The notes below the pieces were generated by a model, which made no database searches, was not told the origin of the DNA, and saw only the letters and a program-made list of their open reading frames with translations. Made by a program: the position numbers and the translations under genes. Below, piece after piece: positions 8,924 to 20,558 of a DNA stretch of 64,000 nt. This DNA is from Arenicola marina (lineage: Eukaryota > Annelida > Polychaeta > Arenicolidae), in the NCBI GenBank assembly GCA_964019135.1, contig OZ025256.1, positions 36,366,035 to 36,430,034 of the forward strand, given 5' to 3'. Every line of letters starts with the position of its first letter. Position 1 is the first letter of the stretch.

Positions 8924-11900
8924 CATGTCCCGGGGTGTGGGATGGGTGGGTCCCGGGGTGTGGGGTGGGTGTGCCCCGGGGTGTGGGGTGGGTGTGTCCC
9001 GGGGTGTGGGGTGGGTGTGTTCCAGGGTGTGGGGTGGGTGTGTCCGGGGTGTGGAGTGAACATGTCCCGGGGTGTGGGATGGGTGTGTCCCGGGGTGTGG
9101 GGTGGGTTGGTCCCGGGGTGTGGAGTGAGCATGTCCCGGGGTGTAGGGTGGGTGTATCCGGGGTGTGGGGTGGGTTTGTCCCGGGGTGTGGGGTAGGTTT
9201 GTCCCGGGGTGTGGGGTGAGCATGTCCCGGGGTGTGGGGTGGGTGTGTCCCGGGGTGCGGGATGGGTGTGTCCGGGGTGTGGGGTCTGTGTGTCCGGAGT
9301 GTGGAGTGAGCATGTCTCGGGGTGTGGGGTGGGTGTGTCCGGGGTGTGGAGTGAGCATGTCCCGGGGTGTGGGGTGGGTGTGTCCGGGGTGTGGGGTGGG
9401 TTGGTCCCGGGGTGTGGGATGGGTGTGTCCGGGGTGTGGAGTGAGCATGTCCCGGGTGGTGGGGTGGGTGTGTCTCGGGGTGTGGGGTGGGTGTGTCCGG
9501 GGTGTGGGGTGGGTGTGTCCGGGGTGTGGGGTGGGTGTGTGTGTCCCGGGGTGTGGGGTGAGCATGTCCCGGGGTGTGGGGTGGGTGTGTCCGGGGTGTG
9601 GAGTGAGCATGTCCCGGGGTGTGGGGTGAGCATGTCCCGGGGTGTGGGGTGGGTGTGTCCGGGGGTATGGGGTGGGTGTGTCCAGGGTGTGGAGTGAGCA
9701 TGTCCCGGGGTGTGGGGTGGGTGTGTCCCGGGGTGTGGTGTGGGTGTGTCCGGGGGGTGTGGTGAGCATGTCCCGGGGTGTGGGGTGGGTGTGTCCGGGG
9801 GTATGGGGTGGGTGTGTCCGGAGTGTGGAGTGAGCATGTCCCGGGTTGTGGGGTGGGTGTGTCTCGGGGTGTGGGGTGGGTGTGTCCGGAGTGTGGAGTG
9901 AGCATGTCCCGGGTTGTGGGATGGGTGTGTCCCGGGGTGTGGGGTGGGTGTGTCCGGGGGTATGGGGTGGGTGTGTCCGGGGTGTGGTGAGCATGTCCCG
10001 GGGTGTGGGGTGGGTGTGTTACGGGGTGTGGGGTGGGTGTGTCCGGGGTGTGGAGTGAGCATGTCCCGGGGTGTGGGGTGGGTGTGTCCGGGGTGTGGAG
10101 TGAGCATGTCCCGGGGTGTGGGGTGGGTGTGTCCCGGGGTGTGGGATGGGTGTGTCCGGGGTGTGGAGTGAGCATGTCCCGGGGTGTGGGGTGGGTGTGT
10201 CCGGGGTGTGGTGAGCATGTCCCGGGGTGTGGGGTGGGTGTGTTACGGGGTGTGGGGTGGGTGTGTCCGGGGTGTGGAGTGAGCATGTCCCGGGGTGTGG
10301 GGTGGGTGTGTCCGGGGTGTGGAGTGAGCATGTCCCAGGGTGTGGGGTGGGTGTGTCCGGGGTGTGGGGTGGGTTTGTCCCGGGGTGTGGGGTGGGTGTG
10401 TCCGGGGTGTGGGGTGGGTTTGTCCCGGGGTGTGGGGTGGGTGTGTCCGGGGTGTGGGGTGGGTGTGTCCGGGGTGTGGAGTGAGCATGTCCCGGGGTGT
10501 GGGGTGGGTGTGTCCGGGGGTGTGGGGTGGGTGTGTCCGGGGTGTGGGGTAAGTATGTCCCGGGGTGTGGGGTGGGTGTGTCCAGGGTGTGGAGTGAGCA
10601 TGTCCCGGGTTGTGGGGTGAGCATGTCCCGGGGTGTGGGGTGGGTGTGTCCGGGGTGTGGAGTGAGCATGTCCCGGGGTGTGGGGTGGGTGTGTCCCGGG
10701 GTGTGGGGTGGGTGTGTCCGGGGGTATGGGGTGGGTGTGTCCGGAGTGTGGGGCGAGCATGTCCCGGGTTGTGGGGTGGGTGTGTCTCGGGGTGTGGGAT
10801 GGGTGTGTCCCGGGGTGTGGGGTGGGTGTGTCCGGGGATATGGGGTGGGTGTGTCCGGAGTGTGGGGCGAGCATGTCCCGGGTTGTGGGGTGGGTGTGTC
10901 TCGGGGTGTGGGATGGGTGTGTCCCGGGGTGTGGGGTGGGTGTGTCCGGGGGTATGGGGTGGGTGTGTCCGGAGTGTGGAGTGAGCATGTCCCGGGTTGT
11001 GGGGTGGGTGTGTCTCGGGGTGTGGGGTGGGTGTGTCCGGGGGTATGGGGTGGGTGTGTCCGGAGTGTGGAGTGAGCATGTCCCGGGGTGTGGGGTGGGT
11101 GTGTCCGGGGTGTGGGGTGGGTGTGTCTCGGGGTGTGGGGTGGGTGTGGGGTGTGGGATGGGTGTGTCCGGGGGGTGTGGGGTGGGTGTGTCTCGGGGTG
11201 TGGGGTGGGTGTGTCCCGGGGTGTGGGGTGGGTGTGTCTCGGGGTGTGGGGTGGGTGTGTCCGGAGTGTGGGGTGAGCATGTCCCGGGTTGTGGGGTGGG
11301 TGTCCGGAGTGTGGGGTGAGCATGTCCCGGGTGGTGGGGTGGGTGTGTCTCGGGGTGTGGGGTGGGTGTGTCCGGGGGGTGTGGTGAGCATGTCCCGGGT
11401 TGTGGGGTGGGTGTGTCTCGGGGTGTGGGGTGGGTGTGTCCCGGAGTGTGGGGTGAGCATGTCCCGGGGTGTGGGGTGGGTGTGTCCGGGGTGTGGAGTG
11501 AGCATGTCCCGGGGTGTGGGGTGGGTGTGTCCAGGGTGTGGAGTGAGCATGTCCCGGGTTGTGGGGTGAGCATGTCCCGGGGTGTGGGATGGGTGTGTCC
11601 GGGGTGTGGGGTGGGTGTGTCCGGGGGGTGTGGTGAGCATGTCCCGGGTTGTGGGGTGGGTGTGTCTCGGGGTGTGGGGTGGGTGTGTCCCGGAGTGTGG
11701 GGTGAGCATGTCCCGGGGTGTGGGGTGGGTGTGTCCGGGGTGTGGAGTGAGCATGTCCCGGGGTGTGGGGTGGGTGTGTCCAGGGTGTGGAGTGAGCATG
11801 TCCCGGGTTGTGGAGTGAGCATGTCCCGGGGTGTGGGGTGGGTGTGTCCGGGGTGTGGAGTGAGCATGTCCCGGGTTGTGGGGTGAGCATGTCCCGGGGT

Positions 11901-14900
11901 GTGGGGTGGGTGTGTCCCGGGGTGTGGGGTAAGTATGTCCCGGGGTGTGGGGTGGGTGTGTCCCGGTGTGTGGGGTGAGCATGTCCCGGGGTGTGGGGTG
12001 GGTGTGTCCGGGGTGTGGAGTGAGCATGTCCCGGGGTGTGGGGTGGGTGTGTCCCGGGGTGTGGGGTGGGTGTGTCCGGGGTGTGGAGTGAGCATGTCCC
12101 GGGGTGTGGGGTGGGTGTGTCCAGGGTGTGGAGTGAGCATGTCCCGGGTTGTGGGGTGAGCATGTCCCGGGGTGAGGGGTGGGTGTGTCCCGGGGTGTGG
12201 GGTAAGTATGTCCCGGGGTGTGGGGTTGGTGTGTCCCGGTGTGTGGTGTGGGTGTGTCCGGGGTGTGGGGTGAGCATGTCCCGGGGTGTGGGGTGGGTGT
12301 GTCCCGGGGTGTGCGTATGAGCATGTCCCGGGGTGTGGGGTGGGTGTGTCCAGGGTGTGGAGTGAGCATGTCCCGGGTTGTGGGGTGAGCATGTCCCGGG
12401 GTGAGGGGTGGGTGTGTCCCGGGGTGTGGGGTAAGTATGTCCCGGGGTGTGGGGTGGGTGTGTCCCGGTGTGTGGGGTGAGCATGTCCCGGGGTGTGGGG
12501 TGGGTGTGTCCGGGGTGTGGAGTGAGCATGTCCCGGGGTGTGGGGTTGGTGTGTCCCGGTGTGTGGTGTGGGTGTGTCCGGGGTGTGGGGTAAGTATGTC
12601 CCGGGGTGTGGGGTTGGTGTGTCCCGGTGTGTGGTGTGGGTGTGTCCGGGGTGTGGGGTGAGCATGTCCCGGGGTGTGGGATGGGTGTGTCCCGGGGTGT
12701 GGGGTGGGTGTGTCCGGGGGTATGGGGTGGGTGTGTCCGGAGTGTGGAGTGAGCATGTCCCGGGTTGTGGGGTGGGTGTGTCTCGGGGTGTGGGGTGGGT
12801 GTGTCCGGGGGTATGGGGTGGGTGTGTCCGGGGGGTGTGGTGAGCATGTCCCGGGGTGTGGGGTGGGTGTGTCCGGGGGTATGGGGTGGGTGTGTCCGGA
12901 GTGTGGAGTGAGCATGTCCCGGGGTGTGGGGTGGGTGTGTCCGGGGGTGTGGGGTGGGTGTGTCCGGAGTGTGGAGTGAGCATGTCCCGGGTTGTGGGGT
13001 GGGTGTGTCTCGGGGTGTGGGGTGGGTGTGTCCGGGGGTATGGGGTGGGTGTGTCCGGGGGGTGTGGTGAGCATGTCCCGGGGTGTGGGGTGGGTGTGTC
13101 CGGGGGTATGGGGTGGGTGTGTCCGGAGTGTGGAGTGAGCATGTCCCGGGGTGTGGGGTGGGTGTGTCCCGGGGTGTGGGGTGGGTGTGTCCCGGGGTGT
13201 GGGGTGGGTGTGTCCGGAGTGTGGAGTGAGCATGTCCCGGGGTGTGGGGTGGGTGTGTCCGGGGTGTGGGGTGGGTGTGTCTCGGGGTGTGGGGTGGGTG
13301 TGGGGTGTGGGATGGGTGTGTCCGGGGGGTGTGGGGTGGGTGTGTCTCGGGGTGTGGGGTGGGTGTGTCCCGGGGTGTGGGGTGGGTGTGTCTCGGGGTG
13401 TGGGGTGGGTGTGTCCGGAGTGTGGGGTGAGCATGTCCCGGGTTGTGGGGTGGGTGTCCGGAGTGTGGGGTGAGCATGTCCCGGGTGGTGGGGTGGGTGT
13501 GTCTCGGGGTGTGGGGTGGGTGTGTCCGGGGGGTGTGGTGAGCATGTCCCGGGTTGTGGGGTGGGTGTGTCTCGGGGTGTGGGGTGGGTGTGTCCCGGAG
13601 TGTGGGGTGAGCATGTCCCGGGGTGTGGGGTGGGTGTGTCCGGGGTGTGGAGTGAGCATGTCCCGGGGTGTGGGGTGGGTGTGTCCAGGGTGTGGAGTGA
13701 GCATGTCCCGGGTTGTGGGGTGAGCATGTCCCGGGGTGAGGGGTGGGTGTGTCCCGGGGTGTGGGGTAAGTATGTCCCGGGGTGTGGGGTGGGTGTGTCC
13801 CGGTGTGTGGGGTGAGCATGTCCCGGGGTGTGGGGTGGGTGTGTCCGGGGTGTGGAGTGAGCATGTCCCGGGGTGTGGGGTGGGTGTGTCCAGGGTGTGG
13901 AGTGAGCATGTCCCGGGTTGTGGGGTGAGCATGTCCCGGGGTGAGGGGTGGGTGTGTCCCGGGGTGTGGGGTAAGTATGTCCCGGGGTGTGGGGTGGGTG
14001 TGTCTCGGGGTGTGGGATGGGTGTGTCCCGGGGTGTGGGGTGGGTGTGTCTCGGGGTGTGGGATGGGTGTGTCCCGGGGTGTGGGGTGGGTGTGTCCGGG
14101 GATATGGGGTGGGTGTGTCCGGAGTGTGGGGCGAGCATGTCCCGGGTTGTGGGGTGGGTGTGTCTCGGGGTGTGGGATGGGTGTGTCCCGGGGTGTGGGG
14201 TGGGTGTGTCCGGGGGTATGGGGTGGGTGTGTCCGGAGTGTGGAGTGAGCATGTCCCGGGTTGTGGGGTGGGTGTGTCTCGGGGTGTGGGGTGGGTGTGT
14301 CCGGGGGTATGGGGTGGGTGTGTCCGGAGTGTGGAGTGAGCATGTCCCGGGGTGTGGGGTGGGTGTGTCCGGGGTGTGGGGTGGGTGTGTCTCGGGGTGT
14401 GGGGTGGGTGTGGGGTGTGGGATGGGTGTGTCCGGGGGGTGTGGGGTGGGTGTGTCTCGGGGTGTGGGGTGGGTGTGTCCCGGGGTGTGGGGTGGGTGTG
14501 TCTCGGGGTGTGGGGTGGGTGTGTCCGGAGTGTGGGGTGAGCATGTCCCGGGTTGTGGGGTGGGTGTCCGGAGTGTGGGGTGAGCATGTCCCGGGTGGTG
14601 GGGTGGGTGTGTCTCGGGGTGTGGGGTGGGTGTGTCCGGGGGGTGTGGTGAGCATGTCCCGGGTTGTGGGGTGGGTGTGTCTCGGGGTGTGGGGTGGGTG
14701 TGTCCCGGAGTGTGGGGTGAGCATGTCCCGGGGTGTGGGGTGGGTGTGTCCGGGGTGTGGAGTGAGCATGTCCCGGGGTGTGGGGTGGGTGTGTCCAGGG
14801 TGTGGAGTGAGCATGTCCCGGGTTGTGGGGTGAGCATGTCCCGGGGTGAGGGGTGGGTGTGTCCCGGGGTGTGGGGTAAGTATGTCCCGGGGTGTGGGGT

Positions 14901-17900
14901 GGGTGTGTCCCGGTGTGTGGGGTGAGCATGTCCCGGGGTGTGGGGTGGGTGTGTCCGGGGTGTGGAGTGAGCATGTCCGGGGGTGTGGGGTGGGTGTGTC
15001 CAGGGTGTGGAGTGAGCATGTCCCGGGTTGTGGGGTGAGCATGTCCCGGGGTGAGGGGTGGGTGTGTCCCGGGGTGTGGGGTAAGTATGTCCCGGGGTGT
15101 GGGGTTGGTGTGTCCCGGTGTGTGGTGTGGGTGTGTCCGGGGTGTGGGGTGAGCATGTCCCGGGGTGTGGGGTGGGTGTGTCCCGGGGTGTGCGTATGAG
15201 CATGTCCCGGGGTGTGGGGTGGGTGTGTCCAGGGTGTGGAGTGAGCATGTCCCGGGTTGTGGGGTGAGCATGTCCCGGGGTGAGGGGTGGGTGTGTCCCG
15301 GGGTGTGGGGTAAGTATGTCCCGGGGTGTGGGGTGGGTGTGTCCCGGTGTGTGGGGTGAGCATGTCCCGGGGTGTGGGGTGGGTGTGTCCGGGGTGTGGA
15401 GTGAGCATGTCCCGGGGTGTGGGGTTGGTGTGTCCCGGTGTGTGGTGTGGGTGTGTCCGGGGTGTGGGGTAAGTATGTCCCGGGGTGTGGGGTTGGTGTG
15501 TCCCGGTGTGTGGTGTGGGTGTGTCCGGGGTGTGGGGTGAGCATGTCCCGGGGTGTGGGATGGGTGTGTCCCGGGGTGTGGTGTGGGTGTGTCCGGGGTG
15601 TGGGGTGAGCATGTCCCGGAGTGTGGGGTGAGCATGTCCCGGGGTGTGGGGTGGGTGTGTCCGGAGTGTGGAGTGAGCATGTCCCGGGTTGTGGGGTGGG
15701 TGTGTCTCGGGGTGTGGGGTGGGTGTGTCCGGGGGTATGGGGTGGGTGTGTCCGGGGGGTGTGGTGAGCATGTCCCGGGGTGTGGGGTGGGTGTGTCCGG
15801 GGGTATGGGGTGGGTGTGTCCGGAGTGTGGAGTGAGCATGTCCCGGGGTGTGGGGTGGGTGTGTCCGGGGGTGTGGGGTGGGTGTGTCCGGAGTGTGGAG
15901 TGAGCATGTCCCGGGTTGTGGGGTGGGTGTGTCTCGGGGTGTGGGGTGGGTGTGTCCGGAGTGTGGAGTGAGCATGTCCCGGGTTGTGGGGTGGGTGTGT
16001 CCGGGGGTGTGGGGTGGGTGTGTCCGGAGTGTGGAGTGAGCATGTCCCGGGGTGTGGGGTGGGTGTGTCCGGGGGTATGGGGTGGGTGTGTCCGGGGGGT
16101 GTGGTGAGCATGTCCCGGGGTGTGGGGTGGGTGTGTCCGGGGGTATGGGGTGGGTGTGTCCGGAGTGTGGAGTGAGCATGTCCCGGGGTGTGGGGTGGGT
16201 GTGTCTCGGGGTGTGGGGTGGGTGTGTCCCGGGGTGTGGGATGGGTTTGTCCCGGGGTGTGGGGTGGGTGTGTCCGGAGTGTGGAGTGAGCATGTCCGGG
16301 GGTGTGGGGTGGGTGTGTCCGGAGTGTGGAGTGAGCATGTCCCGGGTTGTGGGGTGGGTGTGTCTCGGGGTGTGGGGTGGGTGTGTCCCGGGGTGTGGGG
16401 TGGGTGTGTCCGGAGTGTGGAGTGAGCATGTCCCGGGGTGTGGGGTGGGTGTGTCCGGGGTGTGGGGTGGGTGTGTCTCGGGGTGTGGGGTGGGTGTGGG
16501 GTGTGGGATGGGTGTGTCCGGGGGGTGTGGGGTGGGTGTGTCTCGGGGTGTGGGGTGGGTGTGTCCCGGGGTGTGGGGTGGGTGTGTCTCGGGGTGTGGG
16601 GTGGGTGTGTCCGGAGTGTGGGGTGAGCATGTCCCGGGGTGTGGGGTGGGTGTGTCCGGGGTGTGGAGTGAGCATGTCCCGGGGTGAGGGGTGGGTGTGT
16701 CCCGGGGTGTGGGGTAAGTATGTCCCGGGGTGTGGGGTGGGTGTGTCCCGGTGTGTGGGGTGAGCATGTCCCGGGGTGTGGGGTGGGTGTGTCCGGGGTG
16801 TGGAGTGAGCATGTCCCGGGGTGTGGGGTGGGTGTGTCCCGGGGTGTGGGGTGGGTGTGTCCCGGGGTGTGGGATGGGTGTGTCCGGGGGGTGTGGGGTG
16901 GGTGTGTCTCGGGGTGTGGGGTGGGTGTGTCCCGGGGTGTGGGGTGGGTGTGTCCGGAGTGTGGGGTGAGCATGTCCCGGGTTGTGGGGTGGGTGTCCGG
17001 AGTGTGGGGTGAGCATGTCCCGGGTGGTGGGGTGGGTGTGTCTCGGGGTGTGGGGTGGGTGTGTCCGGGGGGTGTGTGGTGAGCATGTCCCGGGTTGTGG
17101 GTGGGTGTGTCTCGGGGTGTGGGGTGGGTGTGTCCCGGAGTGTGGGGTGAGCATGTCCCGGGGTGTGGGGTGGGTGTGTCCGGGGTGTGGAGTGAGCATG
17201 TCCCGGGGTGTGGGGTGGGTGTGTCCGGGGGTGTGGGGTGGGTGTGTCCAGGGTGTGGAGTGAGCATGTCCCGGGGTGTGGGGTGGGTGTGTCCGGGGGT
17301 GTGGGGTGGGTGTGTCCAGGGTGTGGAGTGAGCATGTCCCGGGGTGTGGGGTGGGTGTGTCCGGGGGTGTGGGGTGGGTGTGTCCGGGGTGTGGAGTGAG
17401 CATGTCCCGGGGTGTGGGGTGGGTGTGTCCGGGGGTGTGGGGTGGGTGTGTCCAGGGTGTGGAGTGAGCATGTCCCGGGTTGTGGGGTGAGCATGTCCCG
17501 GGGTGAGGGGTGGGTGTGTCCCGGGGTGTGGGGTGAGCATGTCCCGGGTTGTGGGGTGAGCATGTCCCGGGGTGAGGGGTGGGTGTGTCCCGGGTGTGGG
17601 GTAAGTATGTCCCGGGGTGTGGGGTTGGTGTGTCCCGGTGTGTGGTGTGGGTGTGTCCGGGGTGTGGGGTGAGCATGTCCCGGGTGTGGGGTGGGTGTGT
17701 CCCGGGGTGTGGTGTGGGTGTGTCCGGGGTGTGGGGTGGGTGTGTCCAGGGTGTGGAGTGAGCATGTCCGGGGGTATGGGGTGGGTGTGTCCGGGGGTAT
17801 GGGGTGGGTGTGTCCAGGGTGTGGAGTGAGCATGTCCCGGGGTGTGGGGTGGGTGTGTCCGGGGGTGTGGGGTGGGTGTGTCCGGGGTGTGGAGTGAGCA

Positions 17901-18478
17901 TGTCCCGGGGTGTGGGGTGGGTGTGTCTCGGGGTGTGGGGTGGGTGTGTCCCGGGGTGTGGGGTGGGTGTGTCCGGGGTGTGGAGTGAGCATGTCCGGGG
18001 GTGTGGGGTGGGTGTGTCCGGGGTGTGGAGTGAGCATGTCCCGGGTGTGGGGTGGGTGTGTCCGGGGGTGTGGGGTGGGTGTGTCCAGGGTGTGGAGTGA
18101 GCATGTCCCGGGTTGTGGGGTGAGCATGTCCCGGGGTGAGGGGTGGGTGTGTCCCGGGGTGTGGGGTGAGCATGTCCCGGGTTGTGGGGTGAGCATGTCC
18201 CGGGGTGAGGGGTGGGTGTGTCCCGGGGTGTGGGGTAAGTATGTCCCGGGGTGTGGGGTTGGTGTGTCCCGGTGTGTGGTGTGGGTGTGTCCGGGGTGTG
18301 GGGTGAGCATGTCCCGGGGTGTGGGGTGGGTGTGTCCCGGGGTGTGGTGTGGGTGTGTCCGGGGTGTGGGGTGGGTGTGTCCGGGGTGTGGGTGAGCATG
18401 TCCCGGGGTGTGGGGTGGGTGTGTCCCGGGGTGTGCGTATGAGCATCTCTCGTGGTGTGGGGTGGGTGTGTCCTGGGG
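8924..18478. repeat. G-rich array of 22/23-bp units, about 420 copies
   Basis: The basic unit alternates between TGTCCCGGGGTGTGGGG plus TGGGTG (23 bp) and TGTCCGGGGTGTGGAG plus TGAGCA (22 bp). Variants carry TATGG, GTCTCGG, GAGTGTGG or GGGTTGTGG. Units combine into 45-bp and 68-bp higher-order repeats; similar reading frames start every 68 bp at 9642, 9710, 9778, 9846 and 9914. Much longer copies occur: a block containing GGGTGTGGGGTGTGGGATG recurs near 11140, 13294, 14404 and 16490, and a GCGTATGA marker recurs at 12313, 15192 and 18435. The plus strand is nearly free of A and C apart from the CC step, so the minus strand has almost no stop codons. Frames of about 3,276, 2,763 and 2,718 codons, rich in Pro/Thr/His, are composition artefacts. 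G-runs fit G-quadruplex patterns. Confidence 0.97.
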
Positions 18479-18841
18479 ATGGCGCGATGGATTTCGCCGC
18501 CGCTGCGGTCATAATGCGCCCCAGAATGACGTGTACCTACACGTTATTTTAAACCTGATCTGCCTCCCAGCGCCTCCGATCTGCTCGCTGTATGCTGGAG
18601 ACCTTGACGACAACGTGTAGTTCAACTTTTCCCGGAATAACGAGGACCGCAAACCAGACACAGATTACCGCATACCATGGGATACGTTATGTTAACCTGC
18701 CCGTCTCCGAGCGGCCTGGGACTACAAGGCCGCTATTTGTGTATTTCATGTTTTTCAAACATACGCATAATTATACTCATATAAATTGCTCAAGACACAT
18801 CCTGCACCTTTTTTGTTATCATGACTTGATATATCGATGTG
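18479..18841. other. Unique spacer left of the assembly gap
   Basis: Non-repetitive sequence with moderate GC at its left end and AT-rich toward the gap. No reading frame or RNA gene recognised. Confidence 0.5.
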
Positions 18842-19041
18842 NNNNNNNNNNNNNNNNNNNNNNNNNNNNNNNNNNNNNNNNNNNNNNNNNNNNNNNNNNN
18901 NNNNNNNNNNNNNNNNNNNNNNNNNNNNNNNNNNNNNNNNNNNNNNNNNNNNNNNNNNNNNNNNNNNNNNNNNNNNNNNNNNNNNNNNNNNNNNNNNNNN
19001 NNNNNNNNNNNNNNNNNNNNNNNNNNNNNNNNNNNNNNNNN
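18842..19041. other. Assembly gap, exactly 200 N
   Basis: A run of 200 N. The round length indicates a placeholder of unknown true size inserted at a scaffold join, so distance and possibly orientation across it are not established by sequence. Confidence 0.99.
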
Positions 19042-19885
19042 ACCGGGTCTACATTCGCCTCTCCATGTCTTACTATCCAAATCCTTTCTAGTATGTCCTT
19101 CTTTCTTGCTGCCTTCCCTGCCTCTCCGCCTGCGACCAGCCCGGGGCCATTACTATGCCTTTTTACAGTATGATGGTTGCCTTTCAAGCTGCTTGGCGGC
19201 TGTCATCAGTCTACATTAGCGGTGCCGCCACTCCCCATCTTCCGCCGCCCATTATGGGCCGCACAACGCCGTGTGGCGGCGATGCTTCCCATCCCGCTCA
19301 GCCAGACTGAGTGCCGTCTCCAGGCATGCATCACATTTTTGCTTAAGGTATTCAACCTGGGAAACACCTTCATCGGCCCTTTCATCGAGAGAGTCGAGAG
19401 TCCTACGGAGAAAACTGGAGACGCACCGTGGATTCAGGTTTCAAGGAATTTCCAGCGCGACATGATATCATAATATAAGTTTCGCTATGAGATCGATAAC
19501 GTTCTGTGCAAGTTTTTAAAACTAATTAAAAAACGAATTAATTAAAGCAAAGTAATCTACAAGAATAATCATTTAGTTTGGACAAAAGCAGGTATACGGG
19601 TACAGATCGTCCCAACTGTTCAATGGGTCTTCGGCCCTACCAGCCAGCAGAATCGGTCAGTGTCGTTAACTGCGTGTAAAATACATATAAGGATTTTACC
19701 TTTCCCATTGCAAGAAGACGCTTGAATCTAAATGGCGTATGTGTGTGACGAAGGCTTTTGGGCCAGGGATGGTACCCCGCTAACTCTATCTGACGAGCGC
19801 CTCAAACTGACCACCTTTATAGAATTACTTAATGGATGACTAAACATCAAGATGAATCACATCACAAATATGCAGTCAGGGCATG
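19042..19885. other. Unique spacer right of the gap
   Basis: About 840 bp of non-repetitive DNA with several overlapping frames under 100 codons. On the minus strand next to the gap, a frame ends in ILERIWIVRHGEANVDP (RHGE at 19070-19059) and is then cut by the N run. This resembles the histidine phosphatase motif but is too short to assign. AT-rich from about 19480. No other feature recognised. Confidence 0.45.
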
Positions 19886-20506
19886 GCCATAACGCCAAGT
19901 CAACACATCACAGCCATGCCGCCAAGTCAACACATCACAGCCATGCCGCCAAGTCAACATATCACAGCCATGCCGCCAAGTCAACATATCACAGCCATGC
20001 CGCCAAGTCAACATATCACAGCCATGCCGCCAAGTCAACATATCACAGCCATGCCGCCAAGTCAACATATCACAGCCATGCCGCCAAGTCAACATATCAC
20101 AGCCATGCCGCCAAGTCAACATATCACAGCCATGCCGCCAAGTCAACATATCACAGCCATGCCGCCAAGTCAACATATCACAGCCATGCCGCCAAGTCAA
20201 CATATCACAGCCATGCCGCCAAGTCAACATATCACAGCCATGCCGCCAAGTCAACATATCACAGCCATGCCGCCAAGTCAACATATCACAGCCATGCCGC
20301 CAAGTCAACATATCACAGCCATGCCGCCAAGTCAACATATCACAGCCATGCCGCCAAGTCAACATATCACAGCCATGCCGCCAAGTCAACATATCACAGC
20401 CATGCCGCCAAGTCAACATATCACAGCCATGCCGCCAAGTCAACATATCACAGCCATGCCGCCAAGTCAACATATCACAGCCATGCCGCCAAGTCAACAT
20501 ATCACA
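19886..20506. repeat. 27-bp array A, 23 units, nearly identical
   Basis: Units begin GCCATGCCGCCAAGTCAA and end CATATCACA. Exactly 23 units fit between 19886 and 20506 with no indels. Units 3-23 appear identical. Unit 2 differs at one base (CACATCACA) and unit 1 at three, so divergence rises only at the left edge. The period gives a plus frame repeating HAAKSTYHS and another repeating MPPSQHITA; neither has a credible gene context. Such uniformity indicates recent expansion or conversion. Confidence 0.97.
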
Positions 20507-20558
20507 GTCGCAATCTACAAGATGCACCTGACAGTCCGACCTCCCATTACACCTCACA
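20507..20558. repeat. Two degenerate transitional units between 27-bp arrays A and B
   Basis: Bases 20507-20533 (27 bp) and 20534-20558 (25 bp) match the unit of array B only in part. Ungapped, the first matches about 16 of 27 positions; the second ends in the array B word ACACCTCACA. They keep near-phase between the two arrays and look like decayed units rather than unrelated spacer. Confidence 0.6.

Noticed and set aside
8682..18512. A giant Pro/Thr/His-rich protein on the minus strand
   Set aside because: All three minus frames are open and the register rotates through the 68-bp repeat. No domain, start context or exon structure; composition explains it.
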